64,000 nt of DNA, taken from positions 434,001-498,000 of the forward strand of contig JAIXMO010000014.1 of assembly GCA_025677825.1 (NCBI GenBank), written 5' to 3'. This document shows, one piece after another, positions 1-11,350 of this stretch. The notes under the pieces are model-generated. The model worked only from the letters and a program-made list of their open reading frames with translations. It was not told the origin of the DNA and did not search any database. Position numbers and translations under genes: made by a program. Positions within the stretch are counted from its first letter, which is position 1, and every line of letters begins with the position of its first letter. This DNA is from Helicostylum pulchrum. Lineage: Eukaryota; Mucoromycota; Mucoromycetes; Mucorales; Mucoraceae.

Positions 1-1360
1 AAATAAAAAATCTAAACAATATGCAGTTTTCAATTTTGGAATTAAAAGCAACATCCTAAAGAATAACTTTCACTAAGTAACGTGGGTAAATAATCATTTC
101 GTGATGTTTAATCATACAATGAAAACATCTTATTTCGATCACCGAAAAATGACTTTTTTTAGAAGTTACTTCTAAGCATTCACTTAAAAACACTCGTTTT
201 TAAGTAGATAATGGATGAACAACAGTCTATAGTATTACTTTAACTAGTTATTGAGCTTTTTCAAGCTATTGTACAAAAAACTATGATGTGTATCGTTTTC
301 TGCAAGAGCTCAAACATTAGAATCATTTTAAATTCTATTAAAATTTTTACTGTTCTCAATTAAAATAGTACAGAGTTATTTATTAGAAAACCACAGAACA
401 ATGTATTTAAAAACTACTATCTATGATTTATAGAACTAAAAAGAGTATTTGTGTTCATATTATTTAATTTAGGCTGTATCACTTTTCACTTAGTGACGCT
501 CTGTATTCGATTACTTTTTTTTCGTTAATTTTCTAAAGATTCACCGCTGATACATACTACATTCAAGTCTGTGTTTAATGCCCCCATATTTTAATTACTT
601 TGTAAGATTTATTCCCTCATCTTTTTTGTATTAGTTTGATTGGTATCCCTTGTTTATGACTAACGTCGATTGATAGTACACTTTGAAGGCTAGAACCTTT
701 CATACAATCTCTTCGAGTACAGTTAAATGTGTATACATGATAATAGCCTAAGTTCAATGTTGTAACCAAATGATGTATAAGATTTATGAGAAAACGAAAA
801 AGTGAAAAAGAAGAAAAGGAGTAAGAATGAAAAAGAGCTCTTTTATATCTTTTTTTGAGTCTAAAAAATAAGGGTAATGACCAATGGTATCATTGTGTTG
901 ATAACAAAGAAAATTAACACAATAAAATAACGTCTTCTATCTTTAATAAATTGTTTTTTTAAGTCTTTGGCGGCAGTAACTCTAACAGGAGAGAAATACG
1001 TTCTTCTAATACAGTAGATGGTCTTATTCACTGTGTGTTCTTGTAGTGTCGTAGATAAAAAATGTATTTACTTCTTTGAACTAAATAAAAGATCAATATT
1101 TGTGAAGAAATATTTACTTAGTATACTTCAAAGCGAATGCACACTCCCCTTTTTCCTACAAAGCATTTTTCGTAAAAAGTAATAACATAATTGGGCACAG
1201 CATAAATATCATGCTTTGTTTATTTTAGGTACCCGCAACCTGTGGGTTAGAAAAATATCACGTAAAAACTAGATACAAAGCGTTTCACAATTATTTTTTT
1301 TAAAAAAAAAATCCCTTTCTTCTCCCTTTAACTTTGTAAAAAAGAGAATAAACATTAAAA
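1..1360. other. AT-rich intergenic stretch, no gene seen
   Basis: No open frame with coding character or recognisable domain is visible on either strand. The sequence is AT-rich with scattered T and A runs. A short inverted repeat (ACCC, nine-base spacer, GGGT) lies near 1231-1247. The last few hundred bases presumably carry the VPS11 promoter. Confidence 0.6.
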
Positions 1361-4300
1361 ATGTCTTTAGCTCAATGGAGACAATTCAACTTCTTTGATA
1401 AACAACAAACAACAGATCCTATAGAAAAAGGAAAAACACCTTCCGTATTTCAGGTAAAAAAAACCCCTTCTCCATCCTTTTTCTTTTTTACCTAAAAGAG
1501 AGAGTTTCATCTATTTTTTTAACACTAAAATATACACATGTAGAAGCAAGATATTTCAGTATTTGCAACAGGACGTGGACACATTGTTTTAGCTGATTCG
1601 AAAGGAAATGTGTATATTGTCGATCGAACCTTCAAAACTCAAATGTTTATTGCATATGATGGCGGAAGAGTAACCCACTTGAAGCAGCTGAAACAAAAGA
1701 ACGTACTTGTAACAGTTGGTGTAAGTTTTTACTATTGTACTCTTTTTTTTATGTATACTTAACATGCTCATGTAGGAAGAGGATAATGTTTCAACTACTC
1801 CAGTAATCAAATTCTGGGACCTGGATAGTTTAAAGCCAACAGAGGGAACTGACGATATCATTGTACCTACATTACTTCGCACCATTCGAATTCAGCACGG
1901 TGGAAAGACCTACCCCGTAACAACATTTTCTATACTGGAAAATATGTCTCAACTTGCTATTGGATTAGCTAACGGTGTTGTCATCTTGGTACGTGGTGAT
2001 TTATCTAAAGATAAAACTACGAAACAAAAAGTTATTTATGAAGGAGAAGAACCGATTACTGGACTTGGATTTAGAGAACAAACTAAATCAACTATTTTGT
2101 TTATCGTTACCACAAGCAGTATTATGTCGTATAATACTACTGCTGTTAAACCAACTATTGTAAGTTTTTTTTTATTTTGTTTTATGTGGTAAAGTAAAAT
2201 AACTTGATAGCGTGTTAGACTATTTTGGATGAACAAGGTTGTGGACTTGGTTGTGCAGTGATGAACGATGCTCAAGAAATGGTAGTTGGACGTGACGAAG
2301 CTATTTATTTGTACGATCCAACAGGTAGAGGACCTTGTTTTGCTTACGATACACCCAAATCTTCTTTAACTTGGTTTAAATCAAATTATTTGGTTATTGT
2401 ATCACCACCTGTCACTACATCCACTCATCTGTCAAGTGGAGCTCGTGCTTCACTTAGCTTTAACCCTAAAAGAACCTCAACTAACGAATTGACAAAGATT
2501 GCTATCTTTGATACTGCCAATAAATTTGTTGCCTATGTGGGTACTTTTTTAGGTGGCATTCGTGGTATATTTTGTGAATGGAATTCGATTTGGGTGGTTG
2601 GCATGGATGGTAAATTGTATCATTTGGATGAAAAGGATACACCTACCAAATTGGAAATTTTGTTCAAGTTGAATTTGTATGTGTTGGCTATTAATTTGGC
2701 CCATATGCAAAAGTATGATGATACTAGTATTGCGGAGATCTTTAAAAAGTATGGTGATTATTTGTATAATAAGGGTGATTATGATGGCTCCATGGAACAG
2801 TATATTAGAACTATTGGTCAACTTGAACCATCTTATGTTATTCGGAAGGTAATATATATTCGTATAGGCCTTTACATAGTAGTGACCCTAAACGAAAAAA
2901 TTATATGTAGTTTTTGGATGCGCAAAGAATTTATAATTTAACAAATTATCTTCAAGAATTACATTCAAAGGGTTTAGCTAATGCTGATCATACTACTCTC
3001 TTGTTAAACTGTTATACCAAACTTAAAGACGTATCTAGACTTGATCAGTTTATCAAGACAGATACAGACTTGAATTTTGATTTGGAAACTGCGATTAGTG
3101 TTTGTCGCCAAGCAGGCTACTTTGAACACGCAGTTTATTTAGCTGAAAAGTATCAAGAACATGACATGTACTTGGATATTGTAATTGAAGATATCAAGAA
3201 TTACGAAACCGCTTTAAATTATATCAAGAAACTTGGACCTTATGAAGCGGATCGTAATCTTCAAAAGTATAGTAAAACTTTGTTAACTCATTTACCTCAT
3301 GAAACTACGCAATTGTTAATTGAACTTTGCACTGGTGTGCTTCCTTTGGCTACAATTAATAATAATTCTGCAGTATTGGGCTCTGGATTTAAGTCACCTA
3401 CGCCTAGTGATAATAATACAAAGGCACTTTCCAATTTACCGTTTAGTGCTGCAGAAACTGGATCCATCTTTTCGGATCAAAGTGGGCCCACTTTACATAA
3501 CGGTAGTAATAATAATACTCCTACGTTGAGTCGAATGGCTCAAACCAAGAATGCAGCAGGACGATTAAGTTATCACCCACCTTCTCCCCGTAAATTTATG
3601 CCGGCGTTTGTTGATAGACCCGATTGTTTAACTACGTTCTTGGAAACAGTATTTGAAAAGCTTTGGGGGTTTTCTTCTTCTGGTAATGCATCACCTACCT
3701 CTGAGGCTACAGTTATTTCACCTTCCAGTAACAAAAATGCAGAGTTAAATAAATTGGGTGAAAAGACTTGGTCATTACAGGAGCAAGAAGAAAGAAAGAC
3801 TATTTGGAATACTTTGTTGGAACTTTATTTAATGGATGATATGGAATCAACAAAGGAACCCGCTGGGCCTCGTGAAAGACAAAAGAGAAAGAGAGAGTTT
3901 AGACAAAAGGCTTTGACGTTGTTGCAGGATGAGTCTGTGCAGTATGATACAAATCAGGCACTGGTGTTGTGTCAGCTAAAGCAGTTTGATGAAGGAATTG
4001 TTTATTTGTATGAAAAGACGGGTATGTATACTGATATATTGCGCCATTGGATGGACAAAAGTCAAACAGATCGTGTTATTGAAGGTGTTAGACGATACGG
4101 GTAAAAATGCTTTTTTTTTAAAAAAAAATATGTTTTTATTCTAATATTTTTATATTTTATAGACCTAAAGATCCTTCATTGTACCCAATGGTGCTCACAT
4201 ACTTTTCTTCTACACCTGAAGTTATGGCTAAATCAACACAAGAATTACATTCTGTTATGAAACACATTGATGAAAAGGATTTACTTCCTCCTATTCAAGT

Positions 4301-4827
4301 AGTTCAGGCTTTATCAAGATCAAATGTTGCCACCATTGGTTTGCTTAAAGGATATATTGGTAAAAAGATTGAACATGAACGCCGCGAATTAAAACAAAAT
4401 GAAGAATTGATTGGAAATTATCGCGAGGAAACTGATAAGAGAAGAAAGGAAATTGAAGAATTGCAAACGAGTGCTCGTATCTTTCAAGTTCAAAAATGTA
4501 CAGGGTGTGGAGGTACTTTGGATCTTCCCGCTATTCACTTTTTGTGTAGACATTCTTATCATCAAAGGTATGTCAGTATATATCCAAAGCAGTTATTTAT
4601 TTTATACTTATGTTTTTTTCGGTAGATGCTTGGGTGATAATGACAGAGAGTGTCCTGAATGTGCTATTCAACACCGTATGATTAGTGAAATTAGAAGAAC
4701 TCAGGAAGCAAATGCTGATAGACATGATTTGTTCTTCGATCAACTTGATCATGAAGATGATGGCTTTGAAGTCATTGCTGATTACTTTTCTAAAAATACC
4801 ATGGCTTTTGCCAAACTCATTGATTAA
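1361..4827 (+). CDS. VPS11: Vacuolar protein sorting protein 11 (HOPS/CORVET subunit)
   Basis: VPS11 is a core subunit of the HOPS and CORVET tethers that act on vacuole and endosome membranes. Seven exons (1361-1453, 1544-1720, 1776-2159, 2219-2848, 2911-4100, 4163-4567, 4626-4827) join in frame to 1026 aa, close to the usual family length. The N-terminal third resembles the family's beta-propeller (GRGHIVLADSKGNVY, then a GCGLGCAVM stretch). The middle carries the alpha-solenoid, with the highly conserved FLDAQRIYNLTNYLQ at about residue 429. The C-terminus, from about residue 937, is a RING-H2 finger (CTGC, CRHSYH, CPEC). The fourth intron falls just before FLDAQRI and the sixth lies inside the RING; both acceptors restore conserved residues. 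Family identity is clear. The exact start is the first ATG of the exon. Confidence 0.95.
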
Positions 4828-5053
4828 AACGTATAAAATTTTACCTTAAATAGGTTAAGATTTTTTTTTAGCACTTGACACAAACAACGTGTCTTCATAT
4901 GACACACAGCCTTAATTGATATCAATATGGCTTAAGCACATGGCCACTATATAAACGCAGTGTATTTATTAAGATATAAAAAAATGTACTTTATTTAATA
5001 AGTAGACACAAAAAGTGTTTCAACTGTTTCAAAACCAAAAATGAGGAGGGAGA

Positions 5054-5372
5054 TCAGTAATAATAGTTCATCGTGGAAGGATAAAAGTACGAAGGGTGTT
5101 GAAGCATAGGATAACTACTATAGTAATTATTATAGTATATTGGGCTTGTATTATACATACTATTGTATAAACCATTATATTGATATCCGTAACGATTCTG
5201 ATACTCGTTTTTTAAAAAAAATTAATTTTTATTTTTTTATAGCTTAGTATATACCTACCTGTGAATCATAAGGATTCATGCCAAAATTGTTATAGTATCC
5301 GCCGTAACGGTAAGCATTGAAAATCTGCTGCCGTAAGAATGGATCTTGTAAGTAACTTTGATTTATACCCAT
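5054..5372 (-). CDS. Small Tyr/Asn-rich protein (87 aa), spliced
   Basis: Two exons on the minus strand (5372-5259, then 5203-5054) are joined by a GT-AG intron of 55 bases. Both exons are in phase 0, giving 87 aa that starts MGINQSYLQDPFL. The product is dominated by Tyr, Asn, Gln, Gly and Ser, with YRYGGYYNNF before the intron and a run of Tyr at the very C-terminus. It has no signal peptide, TM segment or known domain. The coherent splice and matching composition on both sides of the intron argue for a real gene. It converges on VPS11, with about 230 bases between stop codons. The composition recalls prion-like low-complexity or annexin-like YG-rich segments, but no function can be assigned. 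Confidence 0.55.
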
Positions 5373-6512
5373 GAGAAAAATTGTATTGTAAGGAAGAGAA
5401 ACAAAAAAAAATTAGTCTGTCTGATCGAATCTAATATACACTGCAGCTGGTGTATATGTAAAATGATTAAATAGATCACACAAGTGACCACCAATTTTAT
5501 CAGCCCAAGATGTTTTTTAGAATAGATAAATCACTTTTCTTCCTCTTCCCCTTTCCAATAGTAAGTAGTTTTTTTTTATATATGCACTTTTTAATGAAGT
5601 TTATTCAATTATTATTCTGCTTTTTTTTTATAGATTTGAAAAAAAAAAGTACATCTAGCGGATCTCATATCCTTGTGTTAGCTTATACCCGGCGGTTGCT
5701 TTCGGAAGAACCGTATCCTTTTGTACGGACATAAAATAAAGCAACATGCTTATGATAAAGATATGTGTAACCCAAAAAAATGCCACAAATTTGCTTTTTG
5801 TTTCATTCTAATCCGGACGCATCTTACACTACTGCTCTTATTATCGGAGTCGCCAGACAATTCACAGGATATCCTATCGTATAGTATCGTCGCTTTTGGG
5901 ACAACAGCAAAAATCGCCTTGTTTTTCATGATACCGATGACATCCCATTATCCGGATCCAAGACTATCATTCGGAATAAGTTCATAATTGATTAAAATTT
6001 TGTCGCTAAAATATAGTAAGTCGTAATGGAAAAAATAAATAAAAAAACTCTTACCGAACTTTGAGATAGATTACTTGCTGCTGTATGCCGCTGTATACTG
6101 CTTGCTCTTATTCTCAGAGTCCCAGGATGTCCTAGAAATTCTACTCAATGGCTATTTTTCTTTATTAAGCCAATAAACACCCCAGTTGTTTGTTCCTTCG
6201 TGTGCTAAATATTTTTTTGTATTGTACTAGAATATTGTTTAATAATAATTTTAAAATTGTAAAGTAGATTGTTATGAAAATGTTTAATAAAAAATATTAA
6301 GAACCTAAAAAAATGCGTAATAAAATGGAAGGTGTACGAAAATTAATGCAGCACAGAATTCTGATTGTACCAGATTTAATCACCTCTTAAATAGCGGAGG
6401 GATAAGTATATCGGCATAATATTAATAACTGCTGTTTGCGTCATCTGTATACATTCTATATAAAGTTTCTTTTTTTTCTCACTCGCTTTTTTTTTTTGTA
6501 TGCAAAACTATA
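5373..6512. other. Intergenic stretch with a weak internal duplication
   Basis: No convincing gene is present. The part at 5640-6000 is less AT-rich than its surroundings and has short open frames on both strands. Two blocks, about 5830-5880 and 6100-6150, share an imperfect motif (CTGCTCTTATTNTC then AGAGTC/GGAGTC, then AGGATNTCCTA). On the minus strand both read as similar short peptides ending in SDNKSSS and SENKSKQ. This looks like a decayed duplicated sequence, but it is not assignable. The 3' end holds the promoter of the WD40 gene. Confidence 0.4.
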
Positions 6513-9486
6513 ATGTCAATAAATTTACAAAAGTGTCTTAAAGAAAGAAGAATATTTGGATCAAGTCCAAATATACCTTATGGATATAGTGAACGATCGT
6601 TTAGTGAGTTCATGTGTTGCAAAAGCTAAAAAAAAAAAACTTTGATTGACTTCTCTTTCATTGTTATTGTTGTTGTAGGCGAACGAATTTATGCTGATAA
6701 ATATTTGATATCACAACTGACGTGTGAAAGAGAGCTACCTGGACATACAGGATGTGTTAATACACTAGAGTAAAGTATTTTATATATTTTTATACATAGC
6801 AAGCTAACTAAGTAACTTAAAAAAATAGTTGGTCCTTGGGAGGCGATAAATTGTTATCTGGGTCAGATGATAAAAAGTTAAATATTTACAAACCATTTGA
6901 AGATTATAAAATAGCTACAGTTATCAATACAGGTAAACTTTTTCTTCTTCTTTTTTTTAATTGATAACTAAAAAATATCCTCCCCTTTTAAAAGGTCATC
7001 GTGCCAATATCTTTTGTGCTAAATTCATGCCACAGACTTCAGATAACGTCATTATCTCAGGTGCCGGTGATTCAGAAGTACGAATCTTTGATCTGCGAAA
7101 TATCGATTCACCACTATTCTCAATGTATGTTTGCCATAGTGATCAAGTGAAGAAGATATGTGTCTATGATAATAATCCAAATGAGTTTTTAACTTGCTCA
7201 CAAGATGGTAAGGTAAAAAAAAAAAAAGAGCTAGAAAAAAAATCGAGTATGAAAGATGAGTTTGTAGTTTATTTATCTTTTTATGTGTATAGGTACTGTA
7301 AGAAGTTTTGATCTTCGAGTACCTCATATTTGTTCACCTCACTCAGTACGATCCTTCCTTACTGCTCGTAAAAAACCAGCTCGACAATTTCCTATACCAG
7401 AAGGCCATGATATCCAACACGGCTGCCCAAACCCCATCTTGGACTATAGTCGATACAATACAGAATTAAATAGTATGACCATCAACAAGTTATTTCCGCA
7501 TTATTTTGCCGTGGCGGGCATGAACGATTATATTTACCTGCATGATAGAAGAATGATGCCAGCGAATTATACGCAGTTTGGGTATAATGATCCGTTAGAT
7601 ACCTTAAAATGTATCAAAAGATTTTCGCCAACATTGGATGGGTTTAGTAGACCTAATAAGCATATTACTGCGTGTAAATTTAGTGATTCGAATGGATATG
7701 AAGTAAGTCTTTTTTTTATATAAAATAATTGCAATTTTTTTTTTCTAACTTTTAGATGTAGTTAATTGGAAGTTGGTCTTCAGATGATATATATCTATTC
7801 AATATTAACGATTCGCCTGCACAATCATCCAGCAACTCTATAACAACGGGTTCAAAACGTAAGAATAGTGGTGACAACGAAAGTGATTGTTATTCGACTG
7901 TGTCTGCCAGTTCAATAGTGACCGATCCTCCTAATTCTGATGGAACGCCTTCTGCGTATGAACTAGACGTGATGAAAGTAAAATCATTGTGGCCTAGAGT
8001 CATTGATCAGTACTTAACAAATGATTTTAATACTGTGATTGAAACGATAGATGAATTGATAGCGTGTATTAACTCTAGAGAACATTGGAATTTACCTGAT
8101 TTAAACTTGTTAAAGGCCTGTGCGTATTTTGTTCGTGCTGCAGTGATGACGAAACGATTAAATCAAGGTCAGACAATGTATACCAGTGATCAAATTAGTC
8201 GAGTGGTGGACCAGGCGCTATCACTTTTGAATACCAATTGGAAAAGTTCTTGGTGTACGGCCGTTGGGTATTGGTTATTAAGCGGAGGAAATAATGACGA
8301 CAGGTTTAATAAACGACAGTATTACATTGGTAAATGTTTGGAATATGCTAGGAAGGCAAGGAGCGGGTTTCGAGAGTTTATTGAGTATAGAAACTCGCGA
8401 TCCTCTTCGTCGAATACTGCGCAGAGAGCCGAAGAAACTCCACTTAGTGAGGAAGCTTATAGAAAAATGCTTAATGGATTTTCACAGGATGTTGAATTTG
8501 TTTGTGTACGCAATGGGTATATAGGAAACACCTTCAATTTATCTTTTGAAGAAGAGTCTGAACAACAGGTCGATTGGATAAAGTTTATGTTTGTAAATAA
8601 TGTTGATGATAATTTGATACGTGAGTGTAACTTTCGCTCTGTATTTCCGCAACGCGATCCAAATCAATCAGACACTTCTTCTTCGTCATCGGATGTATTT
8701 TCTAGTGATACAGAAGAGGATGAGGAAGAAGAAGAAGACGATGAATTGTCTGAAGCGCCGATGGAAGATGAAGAATCGTTATATACGCAAATTATGAGTA
8801 GACAGATTATGGATATCTATCGACGTGGAAATGAAATAGACAGTGATGAAGACGACTCTGACTTTGATCTAGAAACGATCAATATACTAAATGAGAATAT
8901 CAATTATCCTTCGTTTGATACTGATGTCGGCGTAGTCAAACCTCGTATGAAATACTCGGGACATTGTAATATTGAAACGGTAAAAGATGTAGACTTTTTT
9001 GGTTTACGTGATGAGTATATTGTGTCGGGAAGTGATAAAGGTTATGTGTTTATTTGGGATAAAAAAACTGGAAAAATCGTACAAATCTTACATGGTGATG
9101 AGGATGTGGTTAATGTAACAAAGGGACATCCGTTTTTGCCAATCATGGCTGTCTCGGGTATCGATTCCACTGTTAAAATATTTAAACCAACTTCTAGATT
9201 ACCTGTAACTCAACATCAACTAGAACCTAATAATCCAAACTCTTACTCTACCTCTTCTCGTTTATATGATGAAGAGGAAATTGTGTCTTCTAACAGAGAA
9301 AGTAATAGAAGTATAGGCGATGATATTTATATGACAAGAAGTGTGTATGCTGCTTTTTTGAGAATGGAAAGACAGCGAAGGTTACTTGTGGTAAATGGTA
9401 TTCTAGATGACGAAGAAGCCGAAGTAGATAGAGCACTTACAGTATTAGGTGAAGATTTTGATGATAGTAGTAGTGAAAGTACATAA
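6513..9486 (+). CDS. DCAF6/DCAF8-type WD40 protein (candidate CRL4 substrate receptor)
   Basis: Six exons (6513-6603, 6679-6769, 6829-6932, 6995-7207, 7293-7702, 7762-9486) give 877 aa in one frame. The order is: a basic N-terminus; WD40 repeats (PGHTGCVNTL-DWSLGGDKLLSGSDD, then GHRANIFCAKF, then FLTCSQDGTVRSFDLR); a YLHDRRMM repeat; and IGSWSSDDIYLF. An acidic Ser/Asp/Glu-rich linker follows near residues 560-640, and then two terminal WD repeats with VSGSDKGYVFIWD and VSGIDSTVKIF. This split propeller with a long insertion is the layout of DCAF6/DCAF8/WDTC1 proteins, which link substrates to DDB1-CUL4 ubiquitin ligase. The DxR pairs (FDLR, HDRR) fit DDB1-binding WDxR boxes. The fifth intron uses the second of two nearby acceptors; the first would give an immediate stop. 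Assignment to one DCAF subfamily is an inference. Confidence 0.85.
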
Positions 9487-9600
9487 AATAAATGAAATCG
9501 CTGCTCTAATGCAAATGGTGTTGTAATTGGGTGATTAATGCAAACTTGGGGGACTTTTTTTTTTGTGTATATATTGTTATTGGTATTTATCCCTCCTTTA

Positions 9601-9749
<149 letters not shown>

Positions 9750-9766
9750 ATACATATACAATTATT

Positions 9767-10028
9767 ATGAGTGATTTAAACTGGTGTACTTACTGCGATA
9801 ATGCAATCGCCATAGGATCAGTAAGGATATACTAAATCATCATATAAACCATATATACTCATCCTTCTCTTATAGAACGACCTCTACTGCTCACAAGACT
9901 GTTTAAAACTAGATACACTTCCTCTATTAAACTATCAAGAAGACTTTTTTAAAAATACCTTTGATTGTAAACTAAGACTCTCTTATAAACCAAATCAAAA
10001 TTTAAAATCAAGTATATTTTTTATTTAG
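9767..10028 (+). CDS. Ecl1-like small zinc-binding protein (68 aa)
   Basis: Two exons (9767-9820 and 9876-10028, both phase 0, intron of 55 bases) encode 68 aa. The N-terminal half is MSDLNWCTYCDNAIAI followed after the splice by NDLYCSQDC. This gives a CxxC...LYCSxxC metal-binding pattern that matches the fungal Ecl1 family, small proteins that extend chronological lifespan in fission yeast and respond to nutrient or metal stress. The Cys pairs are split exactly by the intron, and only the spliced frame restores the pattern. That is strong evidence for the intron. The C-terminal half (about 35 residues) is not conserved to my knowledge. The gene starts 22 bases after a long CT tract that may act as its pyrimidine-rich promoter. 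Confidence 0.7.
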
Positions 10029-10129
10029 GCGTATACAATAGAAATACCAAATATATTTTTTAAAAAAGAAGTACCAAATATCCTCTATACGTACAATAAA
10101 CATAGAAATACCCTCTTTTTTTTTAATTA

Positions 10130-11318
10130 TTATTTTAATGACCATTCATCACTTGTCTTTCTACGTTTTCTGTATGTAGCAGATGATAATATAGAACACG
10201 ATGATGATGATTGGGAAGTAAGCTGTAACGGGTGAAGTGCATTATCACTTTGAGATAAAATAGAAGGATGACTTTTACTACGTCTACGTCTTATAAAAGA
10301 TACCTGATGAGGGGAAGGCTGTATATCTGACGTATCTTCTTCAACTATGGTAGGATGTTGTTCTGCGTTATGTTTCAGTGTAACAGATGATGAGGTAGAA
10401 AACATCCTTCGACGAGTTATAGTGACCTTTCTAGACATCTCTTGCTGCTTCATTATATCTTGGTTTAAACAGGCTTGCCAGGATTCCATGGTTACGAAAT
10501 CTCCAAGTTGAATAAACACATCGTGCACGTCTTGGCCGTGGATTTTTAAAACGTATTCTTCGGGTTTGGAAGAGTAGACGGACGCATGGGTGTATGATAT
10601 CATGGTGCCTTTTTTGGATTGGGTCTGTGTGAAAATATGTAAGTAAAATGTTGTTGACATTTAATCATTTATTATACTACCGAATAATATGATATATAGC
10701 CTAGTCTTGGAAATATCATTAATCTTCTCATTTTCCATTGTGTTAAAAACGGAAAGTATCGAAATGACTTTCTAACAGGTAAATCACCCTTTTTTTTGCT
10801 TTGTTATGTTTATGATAAACAAATACTAAATATATAATAAATACCTCTTGTACCTCCACATATACATTTGTGCTATCGTATCTATTGTTTGATTCGACTG
10901 TCGCATTATTACTCGTTTCTATTTCGTCAGCCGAAAATGACCTAGTGATAACAGTCATGCCACCTGTCTGTTCAAATAGTAAAGACGATGTATAAGGCTG
11001 ACCTTCTTCGTTATTTTTTTTATCAGATTTTAAAAAAGAGTGTGCTGTCTCTGCATCGGCCGTCATTGTTCGTTGCGTGTTTTCTGAACAGTTGGAATAG
11101 TTACGGTTCTGCTTTGTCGAAGAAGAAACGAATGCTCGTTTCCATTGTTTATAGAATATATATACTTTGGGTATAAACAATACCGCAAATGAGAATGTCG
11201 TGGCCCATAACGTTGCCACAGCACCAAAGTAAAATTTTGTATAGTAGTTTGCTAATGGGTTTATCATGGCTGTAAATCCGACAATAGCCGAAAATAATAT
11301 ATTACTAATTTAAACAGT

Positions 11319-11350
<32 letters not shown>

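Noticed and set aside
4568..4625. Read-through frames across the last VPS11 intron
   Set aside because: Splicing restores the RING-H2 cysteines and histidine; the unspliced frames destroy them.
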